This document shows, one piece after another, positions 49,175 to 60,438 of a stretch of 64,000 bases of DNA. Source of the DNA: Metallyticus violacea (Eukaryota; Arthropoda; Insecta; Mantodea; Metallyticidae); assembly GCA_030762175.1 (NCBI GenBank), contig CM060846.1:311320512-311384511 (forward strand), written 5' to 3'. Position numbers and translations under genes: made by a program. Under the pieces are notes generated by a model. It made no database searches, was not told the origin of the DNA, and saw only the letters and a program-made list of their open reading frames with translations. Numbering within the stretch: the stretch's first letter is position 1; every line of letters starts with the position of its first letter.

Positions 49175-49597
49175 ATTTAAATATTTTTTTTAAAAAAACA
49201 CGTTTTCATTTTCTTAATTATAAATGAACTAAAAAGTATAAAATAATTCATCCTAGCTAAATACAAATTTATAAGCCCGTGCAAATTCATAATCTCATAA
49301 ACTTTTTTAGAAAAATTCTTCCAAACGAAAATCGTGGGGTGCATGCAATAGATAAAATTACTAACTGTTAAGGGTATTTGTAGTTTAAATTAATCACATA
49401 AAAGGTTCAGACAAACTATTGCATGCGCCCCACGTTTTTCGTTTGGAAGAATGTGTCTAAAAAGTTTATGACATTATGAATTTACATGGTGTTATAAATC
49501 TGCATTTGGCTAGGATGAACTATTTTATACTTTTTAGTTAATTTATAATTAAGAAAATAAAAATGTGGTTTTGAAAAAATTTTAATTTAAATTATCC
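49175..49597. repeat. Long imperfect inverted repeat (hairpin)
   Basis: The left arm (about 49175-49351) and the right arm (49416-about 49597) are reverse complements at roughly 85% identity over about 180 bp, with a 64-bp loop. Matching blocks include TTCTTAATTATAAAT, AACTAAAAAGTATAAAATA, TTCATCCTAG, ATTCTTCCAAACGAAAA and GCATGCAATAG. The arms match as well at the loop side as further out, which is unlike a typical MITE whose termini are the best conserved. No target-site duplication was recognised. A transcript through it would fold into a long double-stranded RNA. Confidence 0.85.
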
Positions 49598-52279
49598 ATG
49601 CATGAAGGAAGATATGTTAAGGAAAAAACAAAAACAAATAGCAAATGTCTAGAAGGCGGGAAACTGAATAATTATTGCTTTTCTTGGATGGAGCAGTTGA
49701 ACATTAACTCGCTGTAAACAACAATTTCTATGTTATTTTGCGATGTTACCATAGGTATGACGGCTATTGCAAACTCGAGATTACTTAGTCTTAGACTGTT
49801 TTTATGCAACGGAAATGATGGCTGATCTCTAGTTATTTTTTAAATTACAGTTGAATGTTATCTCCAGTTAGCAATTTTTAAACAACTGGGCCTTAAACTA
49901 CTAGGTCTATACAAAGGATGAAGACAAGCTATGAGTCATCGTCCAGCAAGTAAACAAGAACTGATGAGTTATAGGCGTAAAAGTAGACGGGGTGGTTTAT
50001 TGCTCGTGACCTATTGCACTCCTCCTACCTGTTGTCTACAGTCCAGTAACAACATAACTTCGTTGCTCTTTACTCAGGTTTTGATGCTCAGAAATTTTGA
50101 CGCCTGTTTATTACGCTTCAAAGCTTAAAGTGAATTTTGAAATAATATATGTGGTATATTAATATGGGTGCATAATTTATTGCATAAAACATTTAACAAA
50201 AATTTAAAACACAATGGCTTTACTTAAATATTTTAAATGTATAGGTGTATTAAATAGCTATGCATGAATTATATTATTAAAGTTGTTGCAGTGTCTACAG
50301 GAGTGAATTATTGCTGGCATGTGGATGTAAATCCAGCGTCATTACTTTACGGTTGTACACTCTTATATCCTTAGAGACAACTAAACAGGTTAACAATTAA
50401 AGAAATGAATTTTACCAATGAAAACCGCGGAATAACAGGTCTTAGCAAGAAATTAGGTAGACAAACTGGGAACCAAGAAATGTGAACACTGAAGAGAAAA
50501 TGAAGAAATTTGCTGTGAAGGCTGAGCAGCTGTAGATGATGAAGACAGGCAAAAGTGGTGAGGGGGGAAGAAGATGAAGAAGAAGAACTTTATGGGGATT
50601 GCAATGAGATCAGTTGATCGAGGTAGGACGATGACACCGGCCTCGTCAAACAAATAATCGAGAAGACAGACAATTTTCGCATAGCTGTAATGAACACGCA
50701 CAATGTGTTGCAAATATAATGGTCAGCGGTGTATGTTGAACCATTCTTTATTTTCCAATTCATTTGCTGAAATAACAAAGTTTCTTTAAGGCAATTAATT
50801 CAACCTAAATCAATATTTTATAGCTCTTTCCCTAATCATGCCTATTGCATTAATCTTCCCGAGTTTCAACTTACTCTTGCGGTATATCCAATGTGACTTT
50901 TTACAAAATACATTAGACATTTTATCCATTTTACGCCAATCTTCTATTCCCAAAACTCCAATCGCAATTTACTAAAGACTTATATAAAAAGTTTGACTAA
51001 AGCTATTTCCACACCAATACCTACCATGAAAACATTTTCAAAATAATTTCATTGTGTTTTCTCTATTAAGGGTATACAGTACGTTTCTCCGAAACCTGCT
51101 TACTGTTTAAAATAACTTCTAAGTAATGAAACACATTGATAATTTGCATGTTCTTATCTCAAATAAACACTTTCATTCTTCATTTATTGTCCTTTTTTTT
51201 AAAAAACAAAGTTATTTTGGTTATATCTATATTTATTTTTAGATCTCATTGCTTATAATACTTCCCATCTCCCATACTGCACTATTAATCCCATTGCTGT
51301 CAACAAACGAATCATCTGCGTGAATTAATTTCTATATTCTTGACTACGGCATGCAGTATTATAAAATATATTCTTTGTTATGCCTTTTCTGATGTAAAAA
51401 TGTAATTGACGCAACATTGAAGCCGTAATTAAGGGAAAATAACAGCAATTCACCACTTCGAATGCAGGTCATAAAAAATTGTGATTCCACATTTTATAAT
51501 TGGAGGCGTGATAACTGAAACCTGTCTTGGGGTCATTTATTGATATAAAGTCATACAATGTATTACAAACAGAAGCAGCAACATTTAAGTAATAAAAATG
51601 AAGTATTGTCTAAGGAGAAGAACTCACCCTGCGCATTCACACACGTTTCCCACTGCTTCGCCAAGTGTCGGATATATTCCAAAAAGAAGAATCATGGTTG
51701 CTAATTTAAAGTTGTAAGGTCTTAGGTCAGAGCTGTAGGAAGTAGCGACACAGGTGTTGAAGATAAAAAGAAATTTACATGCGTTGTTCTTTATGCCAAA
51801 CGACGCAAGCCAAATGCGTCAAAGTATGATCTATATATTTGCCTCTTTCCCCACCACCTACCACTGTACGCACAATTGAGCAAGCAATGGAGACCGGACG
51901 GGCTTCAGTATATTTGGTATATCCCAGTATTTATTCAATACCTACTTCCGATCTCCTTCATTCTGTTTCATGGCGACGCTCCCTTGATTCTCCCAAGATG
52001 AAATGTAAGTTAGACTTGCAAACTTTGCATATAAACGCTTTGCCGTTTGCCATACTGCTCCCACTTGATCTCCAGCAATTTCCTTCCCTTTCTTTTCCTC
52101 ATATATGATTAAAATAGCAATTTTCCATTGCCAGGGCAAACTGTTACAAATATTTTGAATCATTGAAATATTGAAGGGGTACGTAAATCCAAGAAAAGAT
52201 CATCAAATAATATACAGTTCTCATCAGTTGCTTTTTCAGAACCTTTAATAGTGTTGTGCGACAAATGTGATATATTATA
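49598..52279. other. No recognisable gene
   Basis: A purine-rich stretch (GAAGATGAAGAAGAAG, around 50570-50590) explains the acidic or serine-rich frames there. Nothing else recognised. Confidence 0.45.
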
Positions 52280-52435
52280 GTACTCACTAGGCTTTCATGG
52301 CCGGTGTTATAATTAAAACGGTCAGGTGTTGTTCATCTTCCACTGATGATGTTAACCGCAGTAGTTGGTGAAAGCTATGGTAGCATATTAAACCATGGAC
52401 CACCGCAAAACAGTCCGGAAGATTATAACTGCCTA
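52280..52435 (+). repeat. CTGATGA...GAAA short repeat, possibly Penelope-related
   Basis: Contains ACTAGGCTTTCATGGCCGGT (52286-52305), then CTGATGA at 52343-52349 and GAAAG at 52370-52374, then ACCATGGACCACCGC and a CAGTCCGGAAGATTATAAC end. The layout resembles 37735-37820. A short stem (GCTA...TAGC) follows the GAAA, but the base expected at the cleavage-site partner position does not fit a working hammerhead. I remember the GGCTTTCATGGCCGG word from arthropod repeats; the family is uncertain. Confidence 0.4.
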
Positions 52436-55400
52436 CCTGTGATATGTTTCCACAGATTTTATACTTCTCTGTAATTCAGATTTTTAGTAAATTATTTTTC
52501 ATTTATAAACAACATTTACTGTCAAGCAGTTTATCTAAATCCATGCTATACTGTTTATTCTGAACCCCAATATAAACGTCATAATATTTTAATCAGTCAA
52601 ATTCATTTCTCGAAAATTCGCTATATAATTGACGAAAACAAAACATTTTAAGGGGGTCTCTTTATTTTTCCGTAAATTTATCGTTATTCAAAAGTTACAG
52701 CATAAGTCTTCTTAAGTCTCCTACGCTTATTCTCCACTTTATTTCCTTTCCTCTTGATTTTTTTTTGTTTTGTTTTTGTTTTAGGGTTTGTTTTTTTTTG
52801 TTTGCCTTCGATCACTCTTTTTATTCCTCTTTTCATTTTTGTTAGCACCTCTTTACTCAATTCTTTTTTCCTTTCTAACTGGTTTGTTTGGCTCCGTGTT
52901 TTTCTGTGTCTAAGCACACAACAAGTGGAAGAATAATCTCGAGGCCTCCCTCTCCAGTTGATTCGTTACTCAGCATGTGGGAAGATTTTGACAATGCTTA
53001 CATTGCTACTGCCGTCTTGTAATTCCATCGGAAGCTTCTCTCGTCAGTCTGTGCTGGAGCAATTGCTTCGTCACTAAGAAGTATCTTTCTTAAAATGACC
53101 GGCGATATTCCGACAGATGCAATAAGAAACAAAGACTTATTTCGGTTATGTCAAAGTGAGAAGTTGTTATTCATTCCCAGTTCAGCCCCCTTCTCTCCCA
53201 CTCCCCCCGCTTACCAAAGCTTCATTAGTGAATGAATTACTAGCATTTTTGAGGTGTGGATAGCTTGATGATTTATGGATTGTAGCAGCACTCAGCACTA
53301 CTGCTGTAGTTATTAGAAATATGTTTAAATTCCGTGACTTTGCTTATAATGCAAATTGTATCAAAAGTATTTTTCCTTAAACCTGACTTGTATGATTAAT
53401 GTCCTTTTTTAAATATACTTTGAATTCATCTACGGTAAGCTTGAATTTCTTGAAATATATTCTGACAGATTTGGTATAGTGAACAGACTCTATGCATGTG
53501 GTTAAAAGCATTAATGCACAATTTTATACGTAACGGTAATAGAACCACATTCAATTATACGAAATATTCTAACGCAATGTTACTCAGAAGTGAAGTATCT
53601 TAAAAACTGTTTGTATTCTTGGACTATTTAGGCCTCTTTTCATTCATGATCGATGGTTCAGTACTGAAATTCTAATACTACTTCCAGATAAATCTGATTA
53701 AAATTAAAATGTATTAGATTTGGCATTTGAAAAAATACAGTATATATAAATAAATACCACTAAGTTTTATATGTAATACGCCCATTACTTTTTCTAATAT
53801 TATGAAGCATTTTTTTTGTTTTCAAAATAAAATATTATAATTTGGATATTTTCACGTAAAAACTCTTATGTTGATGTTGACAAAGGCTTTAAGGGAGAAT
53901 TTGAAGGAAACCTGTTTAATTTATTTTCCAAATTGGACATTACAATATTTGAAATGGCGATAAAAGATTATTGTATGAAAGCCCCAATAAAATCTGGAAT
54001 CTTAACTCACAAAACACATGACAAGCACTAATAAGGGAAAGAAAAAACGAATGACGATTAAAGATGCAAAATAATGAAATCCACCGATTCCTCAAAGCTC
54101 GATGTAAACTCATGTTTTGAATATCAGGCGCAATTGGTGACACTTAACGATTTTAAAGATCTACAGACGGAAATCATTCAATTACAAATGTAAAAATGTA
54201 TCCTATCCGAACTGATATATCTTGCATATGTTTTTAAAGACGTGGAATTTGAATTTATCACCAGGAACAAAAAAGGCATAATATTATTAGGGTTATGTCC
54301 CATAAAATAAGCAAAAAGCGTTAGTGTGACAAATAAAAGTATGTACACAAATACTCTTGAGGTTCGTATATCAGGAGTTTTGCCTGCGCTATATTTTAAA
54401 TGCAGGGCCTTGTACTGTACACAATTTATCAAGCTAATAAAGAAGGGAAATTTGGCATTTCACGATAAAACACCGACTGCTATCTATTTAAATCAATCCG
54501 TTGCAGCGAAATGCGCCTTCATTTAATATACGTTGCAAGCCAGCCACCTAACTTTATATACATAAACATGCTTTTAGAATAATGAATAGTTATAAAGTTA
54601 TTATAAGACTGGCACAAGACCCATCACATATTTCAAACAGCTTCAAATAAGTTTTAATAGACAAGAAAAATAACTTTTGCAGCTGTAAAGCACAAGATAA
54701 TATTCCACCATAATATATTATAATCACATTCAAATATGCAGTTATATCACATGATATGCCATTGTTAAGGTATATAAACCTTTAAAAGTCAGAAATACAG
54801 CCATGATTCATAAGACAATTTCACAGAGAAATGTGTACAAAGCAAATTTCTTTGATGGAAACTCACGATGTTCAACGATGAGTGCATCTACGAATCAGGT
54901 TAAATCGCTACTCTAAGAAACTACTGCATTGATAAGTTATATTGCAGATAGCATATCACGATTTCAGTTTACACAACATATAAATATCATATGAGTCACT
55001 GGGTAGCTCAAACCTGACTACAGACTGAACACTTCGTCCATTTGTCTGTAGTGAGGAATTAGTTTATTTAATTGAGGTCATAACAAAAAGGATGAATGCA
55101 ACAACAGATCAGATGATTACAAATATACAATATTACTTTAAAAATGAATATCTTGCTTACACTGCTACTTTAGTGTGACTCGGCTTTTTTGAAAAACATA
55201 AAAAATAGCATTAACCCACGTCTATATCATATATACATTTGACTAGGGCAATTGACAAAGTTAACAGACATAAATTATGCAAAATTATTGAGGAAAAAGA
55301 TACCTCGCAACACTCATTAGATGCTTTAAAAATGTGTCATACAGAAATAAATATTATAATAGAAAATAGAATATATAGAAAATGAAAAGTGAGTGTAAAT

Positions 55401-56047
55401 TAATAGGTAAGATAAAGGTACTCAATATCGCCCACCTTAAATAATTGTTATGGCACCAAATTTAAAGAAAGCTTCTTTTTAAAATATAATAACATGTTAC
55501 CCAAGATAACTTTACTATTAGCAGATAATCAAGTTATAATTTCATAGACAAAATACTATCTCCAATGAAAAATTCACGAATTATATTTCATAACATAAAA
55601 TAAAAATTGAAATGTAAATGAAAATAAGTCAAATAAATGCAAACTATTTTGAGAAGAAAAATATTAATGTAGCAAATTAAGGATTTTGACTACCTTACTT
55701 ACATCGCAAATATAAACATTTCTAAGCATTTATGAAATAATTAAAGAATTTCGAAGTATAAACGGATCAATACAGTGGCGATTCTTACATTCCTTAATGG
55801 AGTTGCATCCTAGAACAAAAATGCAATATGGTACAAATAGCAGAATGATACATTTTAGTTCAATTCTAGGCTATGCAAAAGCTGACAGAATGAGAAATGA
55901 AGGTATCGGACAAAAATTAACTATGTAATTTGATATACGAGATAACAAAACATAAACAAAAATTAACTGAACACTCAGAAGGAATAGTAATAAATGCCTG
56001 AAACGAGCTTTAATTTACAGAGATAAGGGAAAGAGACCTATGAGCCT
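52436..56047. other. No recognisable gene
   Basis: T-rich low complexity at 52740-52900 produces a lysine-rich antisense frame that is not a gene. 53300-56040 is very AT-rich without motifs. Confidence 0.45.
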
Positions 56048-57155
56048 CAGTAGTATGGGTCCTTATTTAGATCTACCTCCTTCTGCGGCTAGCACCATCA
56101 GTAGCCTCGCACACAGCAGCCAACAACGCCCAGCTAAGGAAGGACTCTTAAATTGATACAAATGAGGATATTTTATACATATAATTATACAAAATTGCAA
56201 GAATTTTATACATATAGTTACACAGAACAGTGGCAATTTTATACGATTTCCACACAACAGCCAGCAACAGCCAAATAAGGAGGGACGATGTTATTGAGTA
56301 TACTAGGTACAAAATATTATATGTGGGTATTTTATGCATATAATTATACTAAATATTCATGGTCACAATCTTATACATATAATTATACAAAATATTAATA
56401 ATGCGAATTTTATGCATATCATTACACAAAATATTAATTACATAATAGCTGGGAATTTGTTTCCTTACCGAGCTTCTGGGGTGTGCAGAGATCTGGCCTG
56501 AGGGGGATTATTTTATCGATTGGCGGGAATTTTCTTCCTTGCCGATCTACAGGGGTGTGTAAAAATCTATCAGGAAGGGAATTATTTTATTTGACAAAAT
56601 ATTAATTAAACTTTGTGGGACAAACATACTTTCTGGATTAACTATACATTCATGGGAAGCACCCTTTCAGGGTGAGTATACATTCGGTGGCAAGCATACT
56701 TTCGTGGGCAAGTATACTTTCAGGGTCAGGGAATGGTTAGGTAGCGACTATTATTTTGTTGATTATAGATAAAATTACCACAAATGGCGGACGATGGGCG
56801 GAATTCTTAGTAATAACTAAATATTGGACTAAGTAGAGGTGTTGCTAAAATAATGCATTGTAGTGTAAAATATATTAACGATGGAATGAACAATTATAAA
56901 ATAATTATCATTTAAATGGACATTATTATTGTTATTATTATTATTATTATTATTCTGATAATCGTTTCCAGTAAAATGCTAACTTTAGTAAATATTTGTC
57001 AATTTCCAATATCTCTTTGAGAGATGGTGTTAGGAAATATGTTTTTATTCTGTAAAAATAAGGCGGAATAAAGACGGTGAAAATATAAAACGGCATTTAT
57101 GACATACCTTTAGCAAGCTGAGGCGGAGCAGCTTCGAGAAAGGCCAGTTTCCCCT
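56048..57155 (+). repeat. Left inverted arm of foldback-like element
   Basis: From the outside in: CAGTAGTATG end; CTGCGGCTAGCACCATCAG and CACACAGCAG with CAGCTAAGGAAGGA (56076-56147); several 38-40 bp units of the form AATTTTATACATATAATTATACAAAATATTAAT (56165-56450); a degenerate second copy of the CAGC...AAGGAGGGA block at about 56255-56285; a 70-75 bp unit occurring twice (GGGAATTT..CTTCCTTRCCGA..GGGGTGTG, about 56450-56585); short CATACTTTCGTGGGCAAG-type units (56625-56735); then a single-copy-like stretch to GACATACCTTTAGCAAGCTG at the inner edge. An ATT microsatellite lies at 56921-56955. Confidence 0.8.
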
Positions 57156-57942
57156 CGCTCATGTGACAACTGGATGCCGAGTTAGAACCAACTTATAACT
57201 AATTTGTATATTTTCTAATATATAAAAAATTAACAAAAATTTGTACAATTTAGCATTCCAACATAATAGTAATACTCACGCACCCCGTTGCAGACAAACA
57301 TTTTGTTTTTCGCGGAATGCAAATTATTTTTACAAAGTTAAACATTTTTTCTTTCTAATATTCGTTTTTGTTTATTAAAAATCTTTCACGGTGTGAAACT
57401 ATTCTTTGATTGCAACATAATATATTTATTGACACAAAACTTACATTTATGTAACTTTTTTTTGTTCAAAGTTAAACAATGTATTCTACACGTTTTCGTA
57501 AACAGGTGTGTTTTTATTTACCAACAGGTTATTGGAGTGGTATTTTGTAATTTGCGATCGCGTCTACTCATTTTATATTTCTACCGTCACATAGGATGCC
57601 ATGTACCTTATTTCCAACAGCAACTTTCCTTTACATGATCCCCTTGGCATCCAGATATCCTGTGCGAGTTCACCCTACCCCTGATAACGTCACGAGTATG
57701 ATTTTGTGCAGGCTCAGGCAGGTTTTAGACACCGTGGCCCCAGACATCTTGTGCAGGTTTCAACATATCTAATGTATGTCCTCGAGCTTTGGTTTCCCTC
57801 AAGGTGCAGGTTTTCCTACAATGAGCTTGGGTTTTCCCCAAACCTTCATGTGTCGTCGAGAAGCACACTTATGAATTTATTTCCACCAATTACGTGATTT
57901 TTCCATACAACTATTTATTGGTTACACACATTCATTTGGCTT
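57156..57942. other. Central segment of foldback-like element
   Basis: About 0.79 kb unique to the loop. Two plus-strand frames of 81 and 63 codons (57393-57638, 57706-57897) lack recognisable motifs. The stretch 57650-57870 is GC-richer than the arms and repeats the word GTGCAGG(T/C) three times at irregular spacing. I see no transposase signature on either strand. Confidence 0.5.
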
Positions 57943-58985
57943 AGTAGGGATCAGAAAGCCATGTTCGAGGCTGCTTCAGGTCAGGTCGCTTAAGATATGT
58001 CGTAAATCTCTTTTATATTTTCACCATCATTTTTTGCCATATTCTTACTCAGTAAAACCCTATTTTCTACCACCATCTACAAAGGAAATATTGGAAATAA
58101 ATATTCACGCAATACACAGCATTTTACTGGAAACGGTTATCAGAATAATAATAACAATTATTATTTCTATGTAAGTAATAATTATTTTATGTTTGTTCAT
58201 TCCATCGTTAGTATATTTTACACTTCAATGCATATTTTTAGCAACATGTCTACTTAGTCTAATTTTTAGTTATCACTAAGAGCTCCACGCATCGTTCACC
58301 ATTTGTGGTAATTTATGTAATTTTATCTATTATGAATAAAATAATAGTCGCTACTTAACCATCCCTTGATATGAAAGTATACTCACCCTGAAAGTATGCT
58401 TGCCCATGAATGTATAGTCAATCCAGTAAGTATATGTGTCCCACAAAGTTTAATTAATATTTTGTCAAATCAATAAAATAATTCCCTTCCTGACAGATTT
58501 TTGCACACCGCTGGAGGTTGGTAAGGAAGAAAATTCCCGCCATTTGGTAAAATAATCCCCCTCTTGCCAGATCTTTGCACACCCCCGAAGTTCGGAAAGG
58601 AAACAAATTCCCATCCATTATGTAATTAACATTTTGTATAATTATATGCATAACATTCCCATCATTAATATTTTGTATCATTATATGTATAAAATCGCGA
58701 CCGTGAATATTTAGTATAAGTATATGCATAAAATTCCCACAAATAATATTTTTACGAAGTATAATCAATAAAATAGTCCCTCATTAGTTGGCTGTTGTTC
58801 GTTGCTGTGTGAGAGGCGTACAAAATTCCCATTATTTTGTATAATTATGTGTTTAAAATATTCCCCATTTGATTAAACAATAAAAATCCTTCCTTAGCTG
58901 GCTATGGCTGACTGCTGTGTACGAGGCAACTGGTAGTGCTAACCGCAGTAGCCGGTAAGTCTGCTAGGAGGAACGCATACTACTG
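57943..58985 (-). repeat. Right inverted arm of foldback-like element
   Basis: Reverse complement of the left arm. It matches its inner edge (GACATATCTTAAGCGACCTG), the GGAAACGGTTATCAGAATAAT block (58131-58151), the CATACTTTCAGGGTGAGTATAC block, both 70-75 bp units (58480-58615), the TATAATTATATGCATAA units (58625-58850) and the CAGCTAAGGAAGGA and CTGCGGTTAGCACTACCAG end. Small insertions and deletions relative to the left arm occur in the tandem part, as expected for arms that diverge by unit gain and loss. Confidence 0.8.
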
Positions 58986-59064
58986 GTTTGCTCCGGATAA
59001 GATGGAGGGATCAGCTTGCTTGGTTTCGGAATAGTCATATTTAATTATTGAAGTTGACATCTGT

Positions 59065-60430
59065 CAAGTACAGACCACTCCAGGAATCTTTTAGAGAACT
59101 GTGGAAAGAATTAGTCACTAAAAAACAAGAACAAGGATTCTTTATGCATATCATGTAACTGAAAGCAGACAAACAATAAAAACTTCCAAAGTCAAAAAGG
59201 CACCGGGACCAGATGAAATATAAACAGAAATAATTAAAAACTAGAACAAAGATTACTCCATATTTACAACAGCTTTTAAACACCTATCTTTGGCAAGAAA
59301 AAGTGCCTTATTGTTGGAGAGAGAGAAATATAATAACTTCAGAAAAAAGTAAAAGATAAAGGCACCACGCAACCTAAATCATACAGACCAATTTGCGAAT
59401 TAAACGCTCTAGGAACAATACGAGAAAAATTAGTAATAAAAAGAATTCACGAATTCAGAGTTATGAAAGGAAAGAACGCGAACCAAAATCAAAGGAAGGC
59501 GCAATTAATGCATCATTGATTAGTGTAAAAACAACAACATAAAAATACGCAATCGCCATAATTTTTATATTGCTGGAGCGTTCGACAATCTCTGGTGGCC
59601 AGCACTTTTCAAAAATTTCAGAGAGAAACACTTTCCTATATACTTATATAATGCTTTAAAAGATTACTTTCCAAACAGAAGTGTACATATTGCTGGTGCC
59701 AATAGAAAAATAACCAGAGAAATCGTTAAGCGATGTATACAAGTATCAATACTAGGGCCCATATTATAGGATATTCTGTTAGAAAGTTCATTGAAGAAAT
59801 TAGAAACAAATGAAAGCATAAAAGAGGTAATTGCATTAGCAGATGACTCTATCATCATTGAAGAATCAGACAGGAAGTATCAGAAAAGAAATTTAGTAAA
59901 CAGTATTGCAAATAGCTGGTAAATTAATTGCAAGCTGGAAATAGCCCCGGCGAAATCTTCAAGAAAAATTAAGGAGGGGGCCCATAAATAAAAATATGTG
60001 GTAAATATATAAAAAGTAATTATAAAACAAAAGATCTAGGAATGCAATTCGATGAAAAAAATGAATTTTAAAAAACACATCAAAGACAAGAGGAGCAAGG
60101 TAGAGAACATCATGTTCAAAATATAAATGTAGGTTAAAAGTTTAAATTATGAAGATATTCGTGTGTATTACACGAATATTTTTGCAGCAATATTAACATA
60201 TGGAGCAGGAATCGGAGGGGGGGGGGCAGAGAAGTGTTCATCAAGAGACCGGCAAGAAGATCACATAGAAAATTCTTATTAGATGTATAGGAGCAATGTC
60301 AACAACACCAACACTGGGACTCCTAGTAACATTGGCCATCTGCCAATAGATCTTCTGATTAGACAAAGGGCAGCGAATTATTGGCTAAAAACTGAATTTT
60401 CAAAACACAAAAGATAATACTGGGCAGCTA
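59065..60430 (+). pseudogene. R1-clade LINE reverse transcriptase remnant
   Basis: Plus-strand RT blocks in order: KAPGPDEI (about 59193), SYRPICELNALGTIREKL in part after a frame change (about 59370-59430), then a stretch of about 110 codons open except for one stop (59557-59919). That stretch contains YIAGAFDNLWWPALF (the catalytic A-F-D block; N-x-W-W-P is characteristic of the R1 clade), IQVSILGPIL, and VIALADDSIII, which is the Y-A-D-D box with Tyr changed to Leu. Further on are KDLGMQFDEK (about 60030), ILTYGAGIGG (about 60190-60220) and GHLPIDLLIRQRAANYWLK (60336-60390), the C-terminal thumb-like part. The endonuclease domain is missing. The element continues after an insertion at 61684. 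R1 elements classically insert in 28S rDNA, but no rDNA is seen here, so this is a dispersed relative or a fragment. Confidence 0.85.
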
Positions 60431-60438
60431 TGAAAATG

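Larger units (their letters stand above)
56048..58985. mobile_element. Foldback-like element with about 1-kb inverted arms
   Basis: A 2.9-kb palindromic structure. The left arm 56048-57155 and right arm 57943-58985 are reverse complements over nearly their whole length, separated by about 0.79 kb. Both ends begin CAGTAGTATG (left) with CATACTACTG on the right. Parts of the arms consist of tandem subrepeats, as in Drosophila foldback and Galileo-type elements. No transposase was recognised in the centre, so it would be non-autonomous. A possible imperfect duplication GATAAGGGA / GATAAGATGG lies about 20 bases outside either end, but it is weak. Alternatives are an inverted segmental duplication or the ends of a larger transposon after internal deletion. 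Confidence 0.75.

Noticed and set aside
52684..52917. Lysine-rich 77-codon minus-strand frame
   Set aside because: It is the antisense of T-rich low-complexity DNA and has no domain.
56921..56955. ATT repeat as a separate recent microsatellite
   Set aside because: It is part of the foldback arm; a shorter complementary tract is at the same place in the other arm.
25590..60231. Runs of nine or more G at 25590, 31685 and 60219 as possible quadruplex sites
   Set aside because: Each is a single isolated G run without partner runs, so no four-tract motif is present.
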